Shown: in pieces, positions 16,724-24,262 of the stretch
How the letters are laid out: every line of letters begins with the position of its first letter
How positions within the stretch are numbered: the first letter of the stretch is position 1
Assembly (NCBI RefSeq): GCF_014197615.1
Contig: NZ_JACIFY010000017.1
Coordinates: forward strand, 106,549-170,548
From: Rhizobium esperanzae
Lineage (GTDB): Bacteria; Pseudomonadota; Alphaproteobacteria; Rhizobiales; Rhizobiaceae
DNA: 64,000 nt
Direction of reading: 5' to 3'
Made by a program: the position numbers and the translations under genes
The notes under the pieces: model-generated
What the model was told of the DNA's origin: nothing
What the model saw: the letters and a program-made list of their open reading frames with translations, nothing else
Database searches by the model: none

Positions 16724-17689
16724 TCAGGCGGCGGCGAGCTGCAATTCCTTCTGCACCATGGTGCGCAGCGTCGTCAGGTCCTTGGCGAAGGCGCGAATGC
16801 CTTCGGCGAGTTTTTCCGTCGCCATCGCGTCTTCGTTCATCATCCAGCGGAAGGTCTTCTCATCGACCGAGACCTTCGGATCCGGCTTGCTGCTGTTCGG
16901 CGAGAGCTTGCGCTCCAGCTTGCCTTCATCCTTGGCGAGCTCGTCGAGCAGGTTCGGGCTGATGGTCAGGCGGTCGCAGCCGGCAAGGGCTTCGATTTCG
17001 CCGGCGCTGCGGAAGGAGGCGCCCATGACGATCGTCTTGATGTCGTTTGCCTTGTAGTAATTGTAGATATCACGGACGGAGATGACGCCCGGATCTTCCT
17101 CGGCGGTGAAGTCCTTGCCTGTCGATTTCTTGTACCAGTCGAGGATACGGCCGACGAATGGCGAGATCAGGAACACTTTGGCGTCGGCGCAGGCGATTGC
17201 CTGGGCCTTGCTGAAGAGAAGCGTCAGGTTGCAGTCGATTCCTTCCTTCTGCAGCACTTCCGCAGCGCGGATGCCTTCCCAGGTGGAGGCAAGCTTGATG
17301 AGGATGCGGTCCTGATCGATACCGCGATCCTTGTAGGCGGCGATGATCGCGCGCGCCTTGGCAAGCGAAGCTTCGGTATCGAAGGAAAGATCGGCATCGA
17401 CTTCGGTCGAAACACGGCCCGGGACGAGCTTCACAAGCGCAGCGCCGACGGAGATGGCGAGACGGTCGGCAACGGCCGAAGAAACGGCTTCGGGATTGCC
17501 GCCCTGCTTCTTGCCCCAGGCGACGGCTTCCTTGATGGCGTCGGCAAACATCGGTGTGCCCAATGCCTTCAGCACGATGCTCGGGTTGGTCGTGCAATCC
17601 ACAGGCTTCAGGCGGGCGACGGCTTCGATGTCACCGGTATCGGCGACGACGGTGGTAATCTCGCGGAGTTGGTCAAGCTTGGATGTCAT
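16724..17689 (-). CDS. tal: transaldolase
   Basis: 321 aa, the normal TalB-type length. It transfers a dihydroxyacetone unit between sedoheptulose-7-phosphate and glyceraldehyde-3-phosphate in the pentose phosphate pathway. The Schiff-base Lys132 lies in RILIKLASTWEG, and the family motifs VDCTTNPSI (30-38) and GRVSTEVDADLSFD (91-104) are present. The ATG at 17689 is preceded by AAGGA; the gene ends in a strong intrinsic terminator. It is divergent from a SorC-type regulator, which may or may not control it. Confidence 0.95.
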   Translation of the reverse strand: MTSKLDQLREITTVVADTGDIEAVARLKPVDCTTNPSIVLKALGTPMFADAIKEAVAWGKKQGGNPEAVSSAVADRLAISVGAALVKLVPGRVSTEVDADLSFDTEASLAKARAIIAAYKDRGIDQDRILIKLASTWEGIRAAEVLQKEGIDCNLTLLFSKAQAIACADAKVFLISPFVGRILDWYKKSTGKDFTAEEDPGVISVRDIYNYYKANDIKTIVMGASFRSAGEIEALAGCDRLTISPNLLDELAKDEGKLERKLSPNSSKPDPKVSVDEKTFRWMMNEDAMATEKLAEGIRAFAKDLTTLRTMVQKELQLAAA

Positions 17690-18109
17690 GGTCAATAATC
17701 CTTGTTGAACTTGGGCTGCGACCGGTGCGAGTTCCGCCCGGCGAAGGTGATCTACCGACAGGTAGTTTGCATGCTGCAGGCGAAAATCCGCGCATCCGTC
17801 ACGGCTGATTCATAAACGTAAAGGACAGTGGCGGTGTTCCCGCGGACAAACGCCCGCTCGAACGCAGGCAACGCCTGCGGCTGGAAGGCCGGTCGTGACT
17901 TTCGGCATGCCCGCACTATGTCCTCCTCGGACGGACAGAACGACTTCGTGTCGCCAGGACTATCGCCGTTCGTCTGAGGGAAAGTCAAGGACATTTGTGC
18001 ATTTCAATTGACATAAGTGTCACACCCGTCATTATCCCCCTCAACAAACGCGCCGTGACAGCCGTTGATCCCAAAAGGGATTGAGGGCGGGAATTCGGCT
18101 GGAGGAAAT
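17690..18109. other. gene-poor intergenic region between tal and the SorC regulator
   Basis: About 420 bp that should hold the divergent promoters of tal and the SorC-type gene. The only structured element I see is the dyad TGACA-TAAG-TGTCA at 18009-18022, a possible operator. An open frame of 80 codons on the minus strand (17994-17752) shows no recognisable fold or start signal and I do not call it a gene. Confidence 0.5.
18009..18022. promoter_or_regulatory. short inverted repeat upstream of the SorC regulator
   Basis: TGACA and TGTCA arms with a TAAG spacer, about 88 bp before the GTG start of the SorC-type gene and overlapping a TTGACA-like hexamer (18008-18013). Candidate autoregulatory operator or -35 region. 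Confidence 0.3.
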
Positions 18110-19135
18110 GTGGTCAAACTCAAACGCGGCACGCACACGGCCTATTCCGAGGCATCCTCGCTGCGGCTGAGGGCGGCATGGCTCTATTACAATGAGGGAC
18201 TGACCCAGAAGGACGTCGCCGAACAGCTCGGCATCAGCCGCACCACCGTCATCCGCCTGCTCGACGAGGCGATGAAACGCAGCGAAGTACAGATCTGGAT
18301 CAACGATTCGATCGGCGACTGCGTCGAACTGGCGGTGAAGCTGGAGCGCGCCTACGGCCTCGACGAGGCGATCGTGGTGCCGGCATCGATCCATGGCGAC
18401 GTCAATTCTCTGGCGAGGAATGTCGGCCTGGCGCTTGGCCAGTTCCTCTCCGAAGCCATCCCCGACGACTATACCATCGGCGTCGGCTGGGGTCGCACCA
18501 TGACCGCCTCCCTGTCGAGCTTCCGGCCGCCGCGCCGCGCCAATTGCAAGGTCGTTTCGCTGCTCGGCGGCATCGTCGCCGTGCATCAGACGAACCCGAT
18601 CGATTACACATGGCGGCTGGCCAATCAGCTCGGCGCCGAATGTTATATGTTCCTGGCGCCGCTTCTCGTCGATTCCATCGAGACCAAGCGCAATTTGATC
18701 GAAAAATGCGGGCTGGACACGATCTACCGTCTGGCCGAGAACCTCGATCTCGCCATCGTCAGCTGCGGCGATATCGGCCCGCATTCGACCTCGCTGTCGG
18801 AGGGCTGGATCTCGAAGGCCGAGCTGCAGCAGCTGATCGATGCCGGCTGCGTCTGCGATACGATGTTCAACTTTCTCGACAAGGACGGCAATTCGGTCGA
18901 TCACTCGATCAATCGGCGCGTCATGTCCGTCGATCTCGATACGCTGAAGGAGGCCAAGCACATCGTGCTCTCCTCCGGCGGCGCCCATCGCGCCATCGCC
19001 ATCCGCGCCACGATCAAGCGCATCGGCTGCAACACGCTGATCACCGATGAAAGCGCGGCCCGGGCATTGCTGGATTTGGCCGAAACATCGCCGCCGGCCT
19101 CTTCTCCCCAGCGGGGAGAAGTGCCGGAGCGATAA
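18110..19135 (+). CDS. SorC-family sugar-responsive transcriptional regulator
   Basis: 341 aa. The N-terminal HTH (LRAAWLYYNEGLTQKDVAEQ, then LGISRTTVIRLLDEA) is joined to a SorC sugar-phosphate-binding domain (IGVGWGRTMTASL, VVSLLGGIV, VLSSGGAHRA). The GTG at 18110 is preceded by GGAGGA; an upstream in-frame ATG at 18065 lacks such a site. The last 18 residues (AETSPPASSPQRGEVPER) are encoded by a palindromic repeat and look like an extension acquired by read-through into the repeat. Its targets are unknown; tal is the divergent neighbour. Confidence 0.85.
   Translation: MVKLKRGTHTAYSEASSLRLRAAWLYYNEGLTQKDVAEQLGISRTTVIRLLDEAMKRSEVQIWINDSIGDCVELAVKLERAYGLDEAIVVPASIHGDVNSLARNVGLALGQFLSEAIPDDYTIGVGWGRTMTASLSSFRPPRRANCKVVSLLGGIVAVHQTNPIDYTWRLANQLGAECYMFLAPLLVDSIETKRNLIEKCGLDTIYRLAENLDLAIVSCGDIGPHSTSLSEGWISKAELQQLIDAGCVCDTMFNFLDKDGNSVDHSINRRVMSVDLDTLKEAKHIVLSSGGAHRAIAIRATIKRIGCNTLITDESAARALLDLAETSPPASSPQRGEVPER
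19101..19121. repeat. palindromic repeat inside the 3' end of the SorC gene
   Basis: CTTCTCCCC and GGGGAGAAG arms around AGC, 12 bp before the SorC stop. It resembles the short GC-rich hairpin repeats of rhizobial intergenic DNA and could act as a terminator-like stem between the convergent SorC and methyltransferase genes. Confidence 0.6.
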
Positions 19136-19152
19136 GCGACGGACGATGCCGC

Positions 19153-20025
19153 TCAGGCTTGCGCCGATTCCCAGCCGAGCATCGCCCGCTTGCGGGTGAG
19201 ACCCCAATGGTAGCCGGTCAACGCACCGTTCTTGCCGAGCGCCCGGTGGCAGGGCACGACGAAAGAGATCGGATTTGCCCCAACTGCGGCCCCCACGGCG
19301 CGCTGCGCCGTCGGCCGGCCGATATCGTTGGCGATATCGGAATAGGTGACCGCCTTGCCGAACGGGATCTTCAGCAGGCTCTGCCAGACACGCACCTGGA
19401 AATCGGTGCCGATCAGCACGACGCGCAACGGCTGCTCGGAGGACCATCTGCCGGGTTCGAAGATGCGGGCGGCATAGGGAACCGTCGCCTGGAGGTCTTC
19501 GACATAACAGGCATTCGGCCAGCGGCAGGTCATATCCTCGAGGCAGGCGCGCTCGTCGCCGGAATCGCTGAAGGCAAGGCCGGCAAGACCGCGATCGGTC
19601 ACCATGATTAGCGCCATGCCGAAGGGGCAGATATGGAAGCCGTAGCGGATGGTGAGGCCGCCGCCCTTGGCTTTCCATTCGCCGGGCGACATTGCCTCAT
19701 GCGTGACGAAGAGATCGTGCAGTCGGCTCGGCCCGGAGAGGCCGACCTCGATCGACGTCTCGAGCAACGGCATGTCTTCCTTGCGCAGCAGCCGCTTGGC
19801 GTGGTCGAGCGTCACCGCCTGCAGGAAACCCTTGGGCGAGAGGCCCGCCCAGCGGGTGAAAGTTTTCTGCAGCTGCGTCGGCGACTGATTGAGCCGCGCG
19901 GCGATCGCTTCCAGCGAAGGCTGGTCGCGGTAATCCTCGGTGATGAGTTCGATGACCCGACGGACGATATCATAATCAGGGCCATCAGGCGTGATGTCTG
20001 TCTGCAGGTTCGCAATCATATCCAT
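19153..20025 (-). CDS. AraC-type HTH / methylated-DNA-protein-cysteine methyltransferase (Ada-like, lacking the N-terminal Ada domain)
   Basis: 290 aa. An AraC-type HTH (about 35-80: PSLEAIAARLNQSPTQLQKT) is fused to an O6-alkylguanine transferase domain with acceptor Cys259 in PCHR and the preceding FQVRVWQSLLKIPFG and RAVGAAVGANP motifs. The zinc-binding phosphotriester-methyltransferase module found at the N-terminus of E. coli Ada is missing. It repairs O6-methylguanine in DNA; whether it still regulates transcription is open. AAGGAG lies 8 nt before the ATG at 20025. Confidence 0.88.
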   Translation of the reverse strand: MDMIANLQTDITPDGPDYDIVRRVIELITEDYRDQPSLEAIAARLNQSPTQLQKTFTRWAGLSPKGFLQAVTLDHAKRLLRKEDMPLLETSIEVGLSGPSRLHDLFVTHEAMSPGEWKAKGGGLTIRYGFHICPFGMALIMVTDRGLAGLAFSDSGDERACLEDMTCRWPNACYVEDLQATVPYAARIFEPGRWSSEQPLRVVLIGTDFQVRVWQSLLKIPFGKAVTYSDIANDIGRPTAQRAVGAAVGANPISFVVPCHRALGKNGALTGYHWGLTRKRAMLGWESAQA

Positions 20026-20095
20026 GGTCTTTCTCCTTGCCACAAGGAGATAATCAATAGGCTTGGGGTAAACCACCCGATTCTTGCGCAATGCG

Positions 20096-20593
20096 TCAGA
20101 TACGCTGCTTGACCGTCGCAAGCGCTCCTTTGAAGGCCCTGGCGAAGCTTTCGCGATCGTCGGGATTGAGGAAAGAGCCGATGTCCGTGCGCCGGCCCTC
20201 GCCGAAAATATGCATGGAGAGGATGCCGATCTCCTGGTGCCGGCGAACGAGGAAACGCGCCCAGAACGGATTGAAATGATGCTCCACCATCCGTCCGGAT
20301 GGCGCAAACTTGCGCACCGAAACATCCGTGCGCGACACCGTGACCTCCTCGCGCGCCCGTCCGGAACGGTAGCTCAGCCAGAAGGCGCCATAGAGAAGCA
20401 GGAAGTCCAGACCGAAGAAGAAACCGATCGGCCAGGCGCCTGTGGCGATGAAGAACATGCCGTAGAGGAAGCAGACGGAACCCGATAAGCCGAGCAGCAC
20501 CTTGAAGCCCCGGCGGCCGAGCGACCGGTGGGGGAAAAGCGCGGCGGTGAAAACAGGTTGCTCGTTGAAGCGGTTGGCGTTGCTTTCCATCAT
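20096..20593 (-). CDS. DUF2244 integral membrane protein
   Basis: 165 aa. Two adjacent hydrophobic helices (about 30-75, VLLGLSGSVCFLYGMFFIAT and GFFFGLDFLLLYGAFWLSYR) are followed by a polar cytoplasmic domain (WARFLVRRHQEIG), the DUF2244 layout. Two adjacent ATGs (20593, 20590) are possible starts. Only 22 bp separate it from the divergent nth gene. Function unknown. Confidence 0.8.
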   Translation of the reverse strand: MMESNANRFNEQPVFTAALFPHRSLGRRGFKVLLGLSGSVCFLYGMFFIATGAWPIGFFFGLDFLLLYGAFWLSYRSGRAREEVTVSRTDVSVRKFAPSGRMVEHHFNPFWARFLVRRHQEIGILSMHIFGEGRRTDIGSFLNPDDRESFARAFKGALATVKQRI

Positions 20594-20615
20594 AGCCGAT
20601 GAGTATAGATTCCCC

Positions 20616-21401
20616 ATGGCGAATCCGAAACTCAAATCCGTTGGCAAACCGTCGCAAAACTCGAATGTGATCGCCCGCAGCAAACCGGCGGCGGCGACGG
20701 TGAAGACCGCCTATTCGCCGGCCGAGCGCGAGGAGATCTTCCGCCGCTTCTCGGTGCAGCGGCCGGAACCGAAGGGCGAACTCGAGCATAGCAACCCCTT
20801 CACCCTCGTCGTCGCCGTCGCTCTGTCGGCGCAGGCGACCGATGTCGGCGTCAACAAGGCGACGCGCGCCCTTTTCAAGGTTGCCGATACGCCGGAAAAG
20901 ATGCTGGAACTCGGCGAGGAGAAGGTTCGGGACTACATCAAAACGATCGGGCTTTATCGCAACAAGGCGAAAAACGTCATTGCACTGTCGCAGATGCTGG
21001 TCGACGAATTCGCCGGGAAGGTGCCGGAGACGCGCGACGAACTTGTGAGATTGCCGGGTGTCGGCCGCAAAACCGCCAATGTCGTGCTGTCCATGGCCTT
21101 CGGCCAGGCGACGATGGCCGTCGATACCCACATCTTCCGCATTGCCAACCGCATCCGGCTTGCGCCCGGCAAAACGCCCGACGAGGTCGAGGCGCGATTG
21201 ATGAAGGTGATCCCGAAACACTATCTCTACCACGCCCATCACTGGCTGATCCTGCACGGGCGCTATACCTGCAAGGCACGCCGCCCGGAATGCGAACGCT
21301 GCGTCATCGCCGATATCTGCAAATCGCCGGAAAAGAGTTGGGATCTGGCGGCGCCGCTCGTCGAGCTACCGCCGCAGATGATCGGCGAGGCCGTCGAGTA
21401 A
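20616..21401 (+). CDS. nth: endonuclease III
   Basis: 261 aa DNA glycosylase/AP lyase for oxidised pyrimidines. The helix-hairpin-helix LPGVGRKTANVV contains catalytic Lys152, and Asp170 is in VDTHIFR. The [4Fe-4S] ligands Cys219, Cys226, Cys229 and Cys235 have the C-x6-C-x2-C-x5-C spacing. An N-terminal basic extension of about 30 residues precedes the core, as in other rhizobial forms. Its 3' end overlaps the convergent TetR gene by 36 bp. Confidence 0.94.
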   Translation: MANPKLKSVGKPSQNSNVIARSKPAAATVKTAYSPAEREEIFRRFSVQRPEPKGELEHSNPFTLVVAVALSAQATDVGVNKATRALFKVADTPEKMLELGEEKVRDYIKTIGLYRNKAKNVIALSQMLVDEFAGKVPETRDELVRLPGVGRKTANVVLSMAFGQATMAVDTHIFRIANRIRLAPGKTPDEVEARLMKVIPKHYLYHAHHWLILHGRYTCKARRPECERCVIADICKSPEKSWDLAAPLVELPPQMIGEAVE

Positions 21402-21944
21402 GGCTGTTATCGCCTGTTCGTAATCCCGCCTCTCTCCGCCGGCGTCGATCGCGATCGCCGCACGGTCGAAAGCCGCCGACAATAGCGATGTCAGCGGACC
21501 GAGCAGGGCTCCGGCCTGAGGCATGAGCGCTGCCAGTCCCGCACGTAAAGTCGCCTCCGCATTCTCGGCATCCATTGCCGCAGTCGCCGGCAAGCCAAGA
21601 ACGGCAGGCGCTTCCATCAGCAACAGCCGCGTTCGCCCGGGCTGCGCCATTGCGCTGAAATAGGCCGAAGCGCCGGCGATCAGCGCAGCGCGCGGCCCTT
21701 CCCCGGGAGCCGAAGACGCCGCGATCGCCTCGGCCACCCCTTGCATCTCGCACTCGATGACCGCCCGGAAGAGCGCCTTCTTGTCCTCGAAATGGTGGTA
21801 GAGCGCACCACGCGTCACCCCTGCCGCCGTGACGATCTCCGGCGTTGCCGTGTCGGCATAACCTTTCTCGACGAAGATGCGCCGTCCGGCGTCGATCAGC
21901 GCCTGCCTTGTCTGTTCCGTTCTCTCGCGATTGCTGCGGCTCAT
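21366..21944 (-). CDS. TetR-family repressor
   Basis: 192 aa. The N-terminal HTH (ALIDAGRRIFVEKGYADTAT, GVTRGALYHHFEDKKALFRA) is typical and the C-terminal ligand domain is Ala-rich. It is divergent from the VOC gene at 22028, and the 83-bp gap holds two ACATACA/TGTATGT dyads, so it probably represses itself and the VOC gene. The 3' end overlaps nth by 36 bp. Confidence 0.9.
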   Translation of the reverse strand: MSRSNRERTEQTRQALIDAGRRIFVEKGYADTATPEIVTAAGVTRGALYHHFEDKKALFRAVIECEMQGVAEAIAASSAPGEGPRAALIAGASAYFSAMAQPGRTRLLLMEAPAVLGLPATAAMDAENAEATLRAGLAALMPQAGALLGPLTSLLSAAFDRAAIAIDAGGERRDYEQAITALLDGLADHLRR

Positions 21945-21955
21945 GGGATCTATTT

Positions 21956-21976
21956 ACATACAAACTGAATGTATGT
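21956..21976. promoter_or_regulatory. operator 1 of the TetR/VOC divergent pair
   Basis: ACATACA and TGTATGT arms with a 7-nt spacer, 11 bp upstream of the tetR start. Confidence 0.65.
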
Positions 21977-21989
21977 TAATAGCTAAAAA

Positions 21990-22006
21990 ACATACAGACT
22001 GTATGT
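21990..22006. promoter_or_regulatory. operator 2 of the TetR/VOC divergent pair
   Basis: The same ACATACA and TGTATGT arms with a 3-nt spacer (GAC), 21 bp upstream of the VOC start. The two dyads share sequence but differ in spacing. Confidence 0.7.
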
Positions 22007-22027
22007 AAATTGGAAAGGGAGCACGAC

Positions 22028-22453
22028 ATGAAATCGACCAGCTATTATCCGGTGATCATGACGGACGATGTTCCGGGCACTGCCGCCTTCTACAACAGCC
22101 ACTTCGGCTTTCGAGCCCTCTTCGAAAACGACTGGTACGTTCACCTGCAATCGACAGAGACGGAGCATGTCGCGCTCGCCATCCTCGACGGCAGCCACGA
22201 GACCATTCCTGCCATAGCCCGCGGCAGGATCTCCGGCCTGCTGCTCAATTTCGAGGTCGAGAATGTCGACCATGTCTATGATGCCTGCCGGACCGCCGGT
22301 CTGCCGATTTTGCGGGAGATCCGCGATGAGGATTTCGGCCAGCGCCATTTCATCACAGCCGATCCGAACGGCGTGCTGATCGACATCATCAAGCCGATAC
22401 CGCCGAGCGCGGAATTCGCAGCGATGTACGACGCCTCCGCCCTGCCCGGCTGA
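22028..22453 (+). CDS. VOC-superfamily (glyoxalase/bleomycin-resistance-like) protein
   Basis: 141 aa with the paired beta-alpha-beta modules of the VOC fold (YYPVIMTDDVPGTAAFYNSH, then FGQRHFITADPNGVLIDIIK). It could bind or modify a small toxic or xenobiotic compound. Divergent TetR repressor and tandem operators suggest induction by such a ligand. GGAAAGGGAG precedes the ATG. It ends 3 bp from the convergent CysZ-like gene. Confidence 0.8.
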   Translation: MKSTSYYPVIMTDDVPGTAAFYNSHFGFRALFENDWYVHLQSTETEHVALAILDGSHETIPAIARGRISGLLLNFEVENVDHVYDACRTAGLPILREIRDEDFGQRHFITADPNGVLIDIIKPIPPSAEFAAMYDASALPG

Positions 22454-22456
22454 GCC

Positions 22457-23170
22457 TCAGGCGCGCACGCCGGTTTCGCGGGCGGAAATCAGCTTGTGGA
22501 GATGCACCATCATGCCGGCGGCAAACAGCGGCGTGAGAAGATTAACGAACGGGATCGCCAGAAACAGCGCAATCACCAGCCCGCCAAGAAAGACGGTGGA
22601 GGCGTGTTTGGCGCGGAAGAGCCGCGCCTCCTCCGGCGGGCGGAAGCGCATGGCGGCGAATTCGAAAAATTCACGTCCGAGCAGATAGCCGTTCACCAGA
22701 AAGAACGCGATCAGATTGACGCCGGGGATGAACAGCAGCAGCAAAGCGACGATATTGCCGAGGATCACCACGCCGAGGAACTTGATCGAACTGGCCATCG
22801 CCGGCCCGATCGGCATGGCAGTGCCCGGCGCATCCGCGGGATAGTCGCGTTTTTCGATGACGTCGGCGACATCGTCGAGAAACAGGCCGGCGATCAGCGC
22901 CGTCACCGGCGAAAGCAGCAGCGCCAGCATCAGCGCGAGGCCGATGCCGGCGAGAATGGCAAAAACCAGAGCGAGCCACCCCGCCCAATCCGGCATGTCG
23001 GGAAAGAAGCTCGCGAGCCAGGGAAAGAGGAAAGCCATGAAGGCCCCACGCAGCGCAAACCACAGACCGACCAGCACGAGGACTGTCAGGCCGAGCACCT
23101 TCCAGAAGACTGCGCGTGTTTCCGGCGCGAACAAATTGGCGAGCGAAAGTCGAGCGGCGTCAAGGATCAT
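22457..23170 (-). CDS. CysZ/EI24-domain membrane protein
   Basis: 237 aa with about four to five hydrophobic stretches and a block typical of the EI24/CysZ family (LLFIPGVNLIAFFLVNGYLL, GREFFEFAAMRFRP). CysZ in enterobacteria is a sulfate channel; the rhizobial relatives are uncharacterised, so sulfate transport is only a possibility. The start at 23170 is the only sensible one. Confidence 0.75.
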   Translation of the reverse strand: MILDAARLSLANLFAPETRAVFWKVLGLTVLVLVGLWFALRGAFMAFLFPWLASFFPDMPDWAGWLALVFAILAGIGLALMLALLLSPVTALIAGLFLDDVADVIEKRDYPADAPGTAMPIGPAMASSIKFLGVVILGNIVALLLLFIPGVNLIAFFLVNGYLLGREFFEFAAMRFRPPEEARLFRAKHASTVFLGGLVIALFLAIPFVNLLTPLFAAGMMVHLHKLISARETGVRA

Positions 23171-23404
23171 GTCTCATGCGTCTCCGGTTGCGCGGAAGAT
23201 GTAGGAAAGATGGAGACTACCCACAAGAGAGAATAAAATTGCATGTGGTAATAGAAAACTTGTCGAAAATTAAATGCTAATATAGTATTGTCGCGTATCA
23301 AATATGCATGAGCCTGAGAAGCAGCTTCCGAAATAGTTGCAAAGACGAGGGGTCGCAACAGCGCGTCCACGGAACGCCTCTGAGGAAAAACGGGGGAGGC
23401 TGAT

Positions 23405-24259
23405 GTGGAAGATTTTGTGCAAAAGCTCAGGCAATACGTAAAAACCGGCACGCCGGCCGAACGCCGTATCGCGAAATATTTTACCGAACATTTGAATGAC
23501 CTGCCATTCGAGACAGCGGCGTCCGTCGCCGACCGGCTGGATTTGTCGCCGATGACCGTCGGGCGCTTCCTGCGCGCGCTCGGCTATCAGGGATTGGACA
23601 GTGTCAAAGTGGAAATTCGCGAGACGGTGACGACATCGCCGGCGCAATTGCAAAGCGCCATGAGCGAGCTGCATCAGGACGCCGCGGAGGGCAAACCGCT
23701 TGCCGTTCTGGTTGCCGAACAGATCCAGGCGCTCCACCATATCTATCATCTGACGGCGCAGCCGCACTGGTCGGAAGCCGTCAGCCTGATCAGCACGGCC
23801 CGCGAAGTGTCGATCGCCACGCATGCCCGGCTTGCCAGCCTTGCTCATCATTTCTGCCAGCGGCTGACGCAAGCCCGTGACGGCGTGCGCACGCTCGACG
23901 GCGCCGACAACCGTTTTGCCGAACTCTTCGCCCGGCTGGCGGTCGACGACGCGTTGCTCGTCATCATCGATTGTCGCCGCTTCGCCAAGGCGCGCCTGCT
24001 TGCCCGAACCGCACGGCGCTACGGCTATAAGGTCGTGCTCATTTCACCGCAGCAAGCAGATTGGATGGCCGACCAGTCGAATGTCATGCTGCCCCTGCCG
24101 CCGGCGCGCGCGCCCGATCTCGACAATCTTCCGCCGCTGATCGCGCTGCTCGATTGCCTGTCGGAATCCGTCATCCTCGAAGTCGGAGAAGAGGCAGGAC
24201 TTCGCCGTCGCCGCATGATGGAATTCGCGACCGTCCTCGGCGAGACGGCCAATCACTGA
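23405..24259 (+). CDS. RpiR/MurR-family transcriptional regulator
   Basis: 284 aa. The N-terminal HTH_6 (LRQYVKTGTPAERRIAKYFT, ASVADRLDLSPMTVGRFLRA) precedes a SIS sugar-isomerase-like domain (about 120-240, EVSIATHARLASLAHHFCQR). The GTG at 23405 has GGGGGAGG upstream. It ends 3 bp from the convergent FGGY kinase. RpiR proteins sense phosphosugars, so the adjacent polyol operon is a possible target. The 234-bp region before it is AT-rich and holds no other gene. Confidence 0.85.
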   Translation: MEDFVQKLRQYVKTGTPAERRIAKYFTEHLNDLPFETAASVADRLDLSPMTVGRFLRALGYQGLDSVKVEIRETVTTSPAQLQSAMSELHQDAAEGKPLAVLVAEQIQALHHIYHLTAQPHWSEAVSLISTAREVSIATHARLASLAHHFCQRLTQARDGVRTLDGADNRFAELFARLAVDDALLVIIDCRRFAKARLLARTARRYGYKVVLISPQQADWMADQSNVMLPLPPARAPDLDNLPPLIALLDCLSESVILEVGEEAGLRRRRMMEFATVLGETANH

Positions 24260-24262
24260 AAA

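Noticed and set aside
15866..17698. 610-codon open frame on the plus strand over DUF1345 and tal
   Set aside because: It is antisense to two clear genes; its composition (Arg, Asp, Gly, His rich) is typical of GC-rich shadow frames.
17752..17994. 80-codon open frame on the minus strand upstream of tal
   Set aside because: No recognisable domain, no convincing ribosome-binding site, and it occupies the expected promoter region; described as part of the intergenic region instead.
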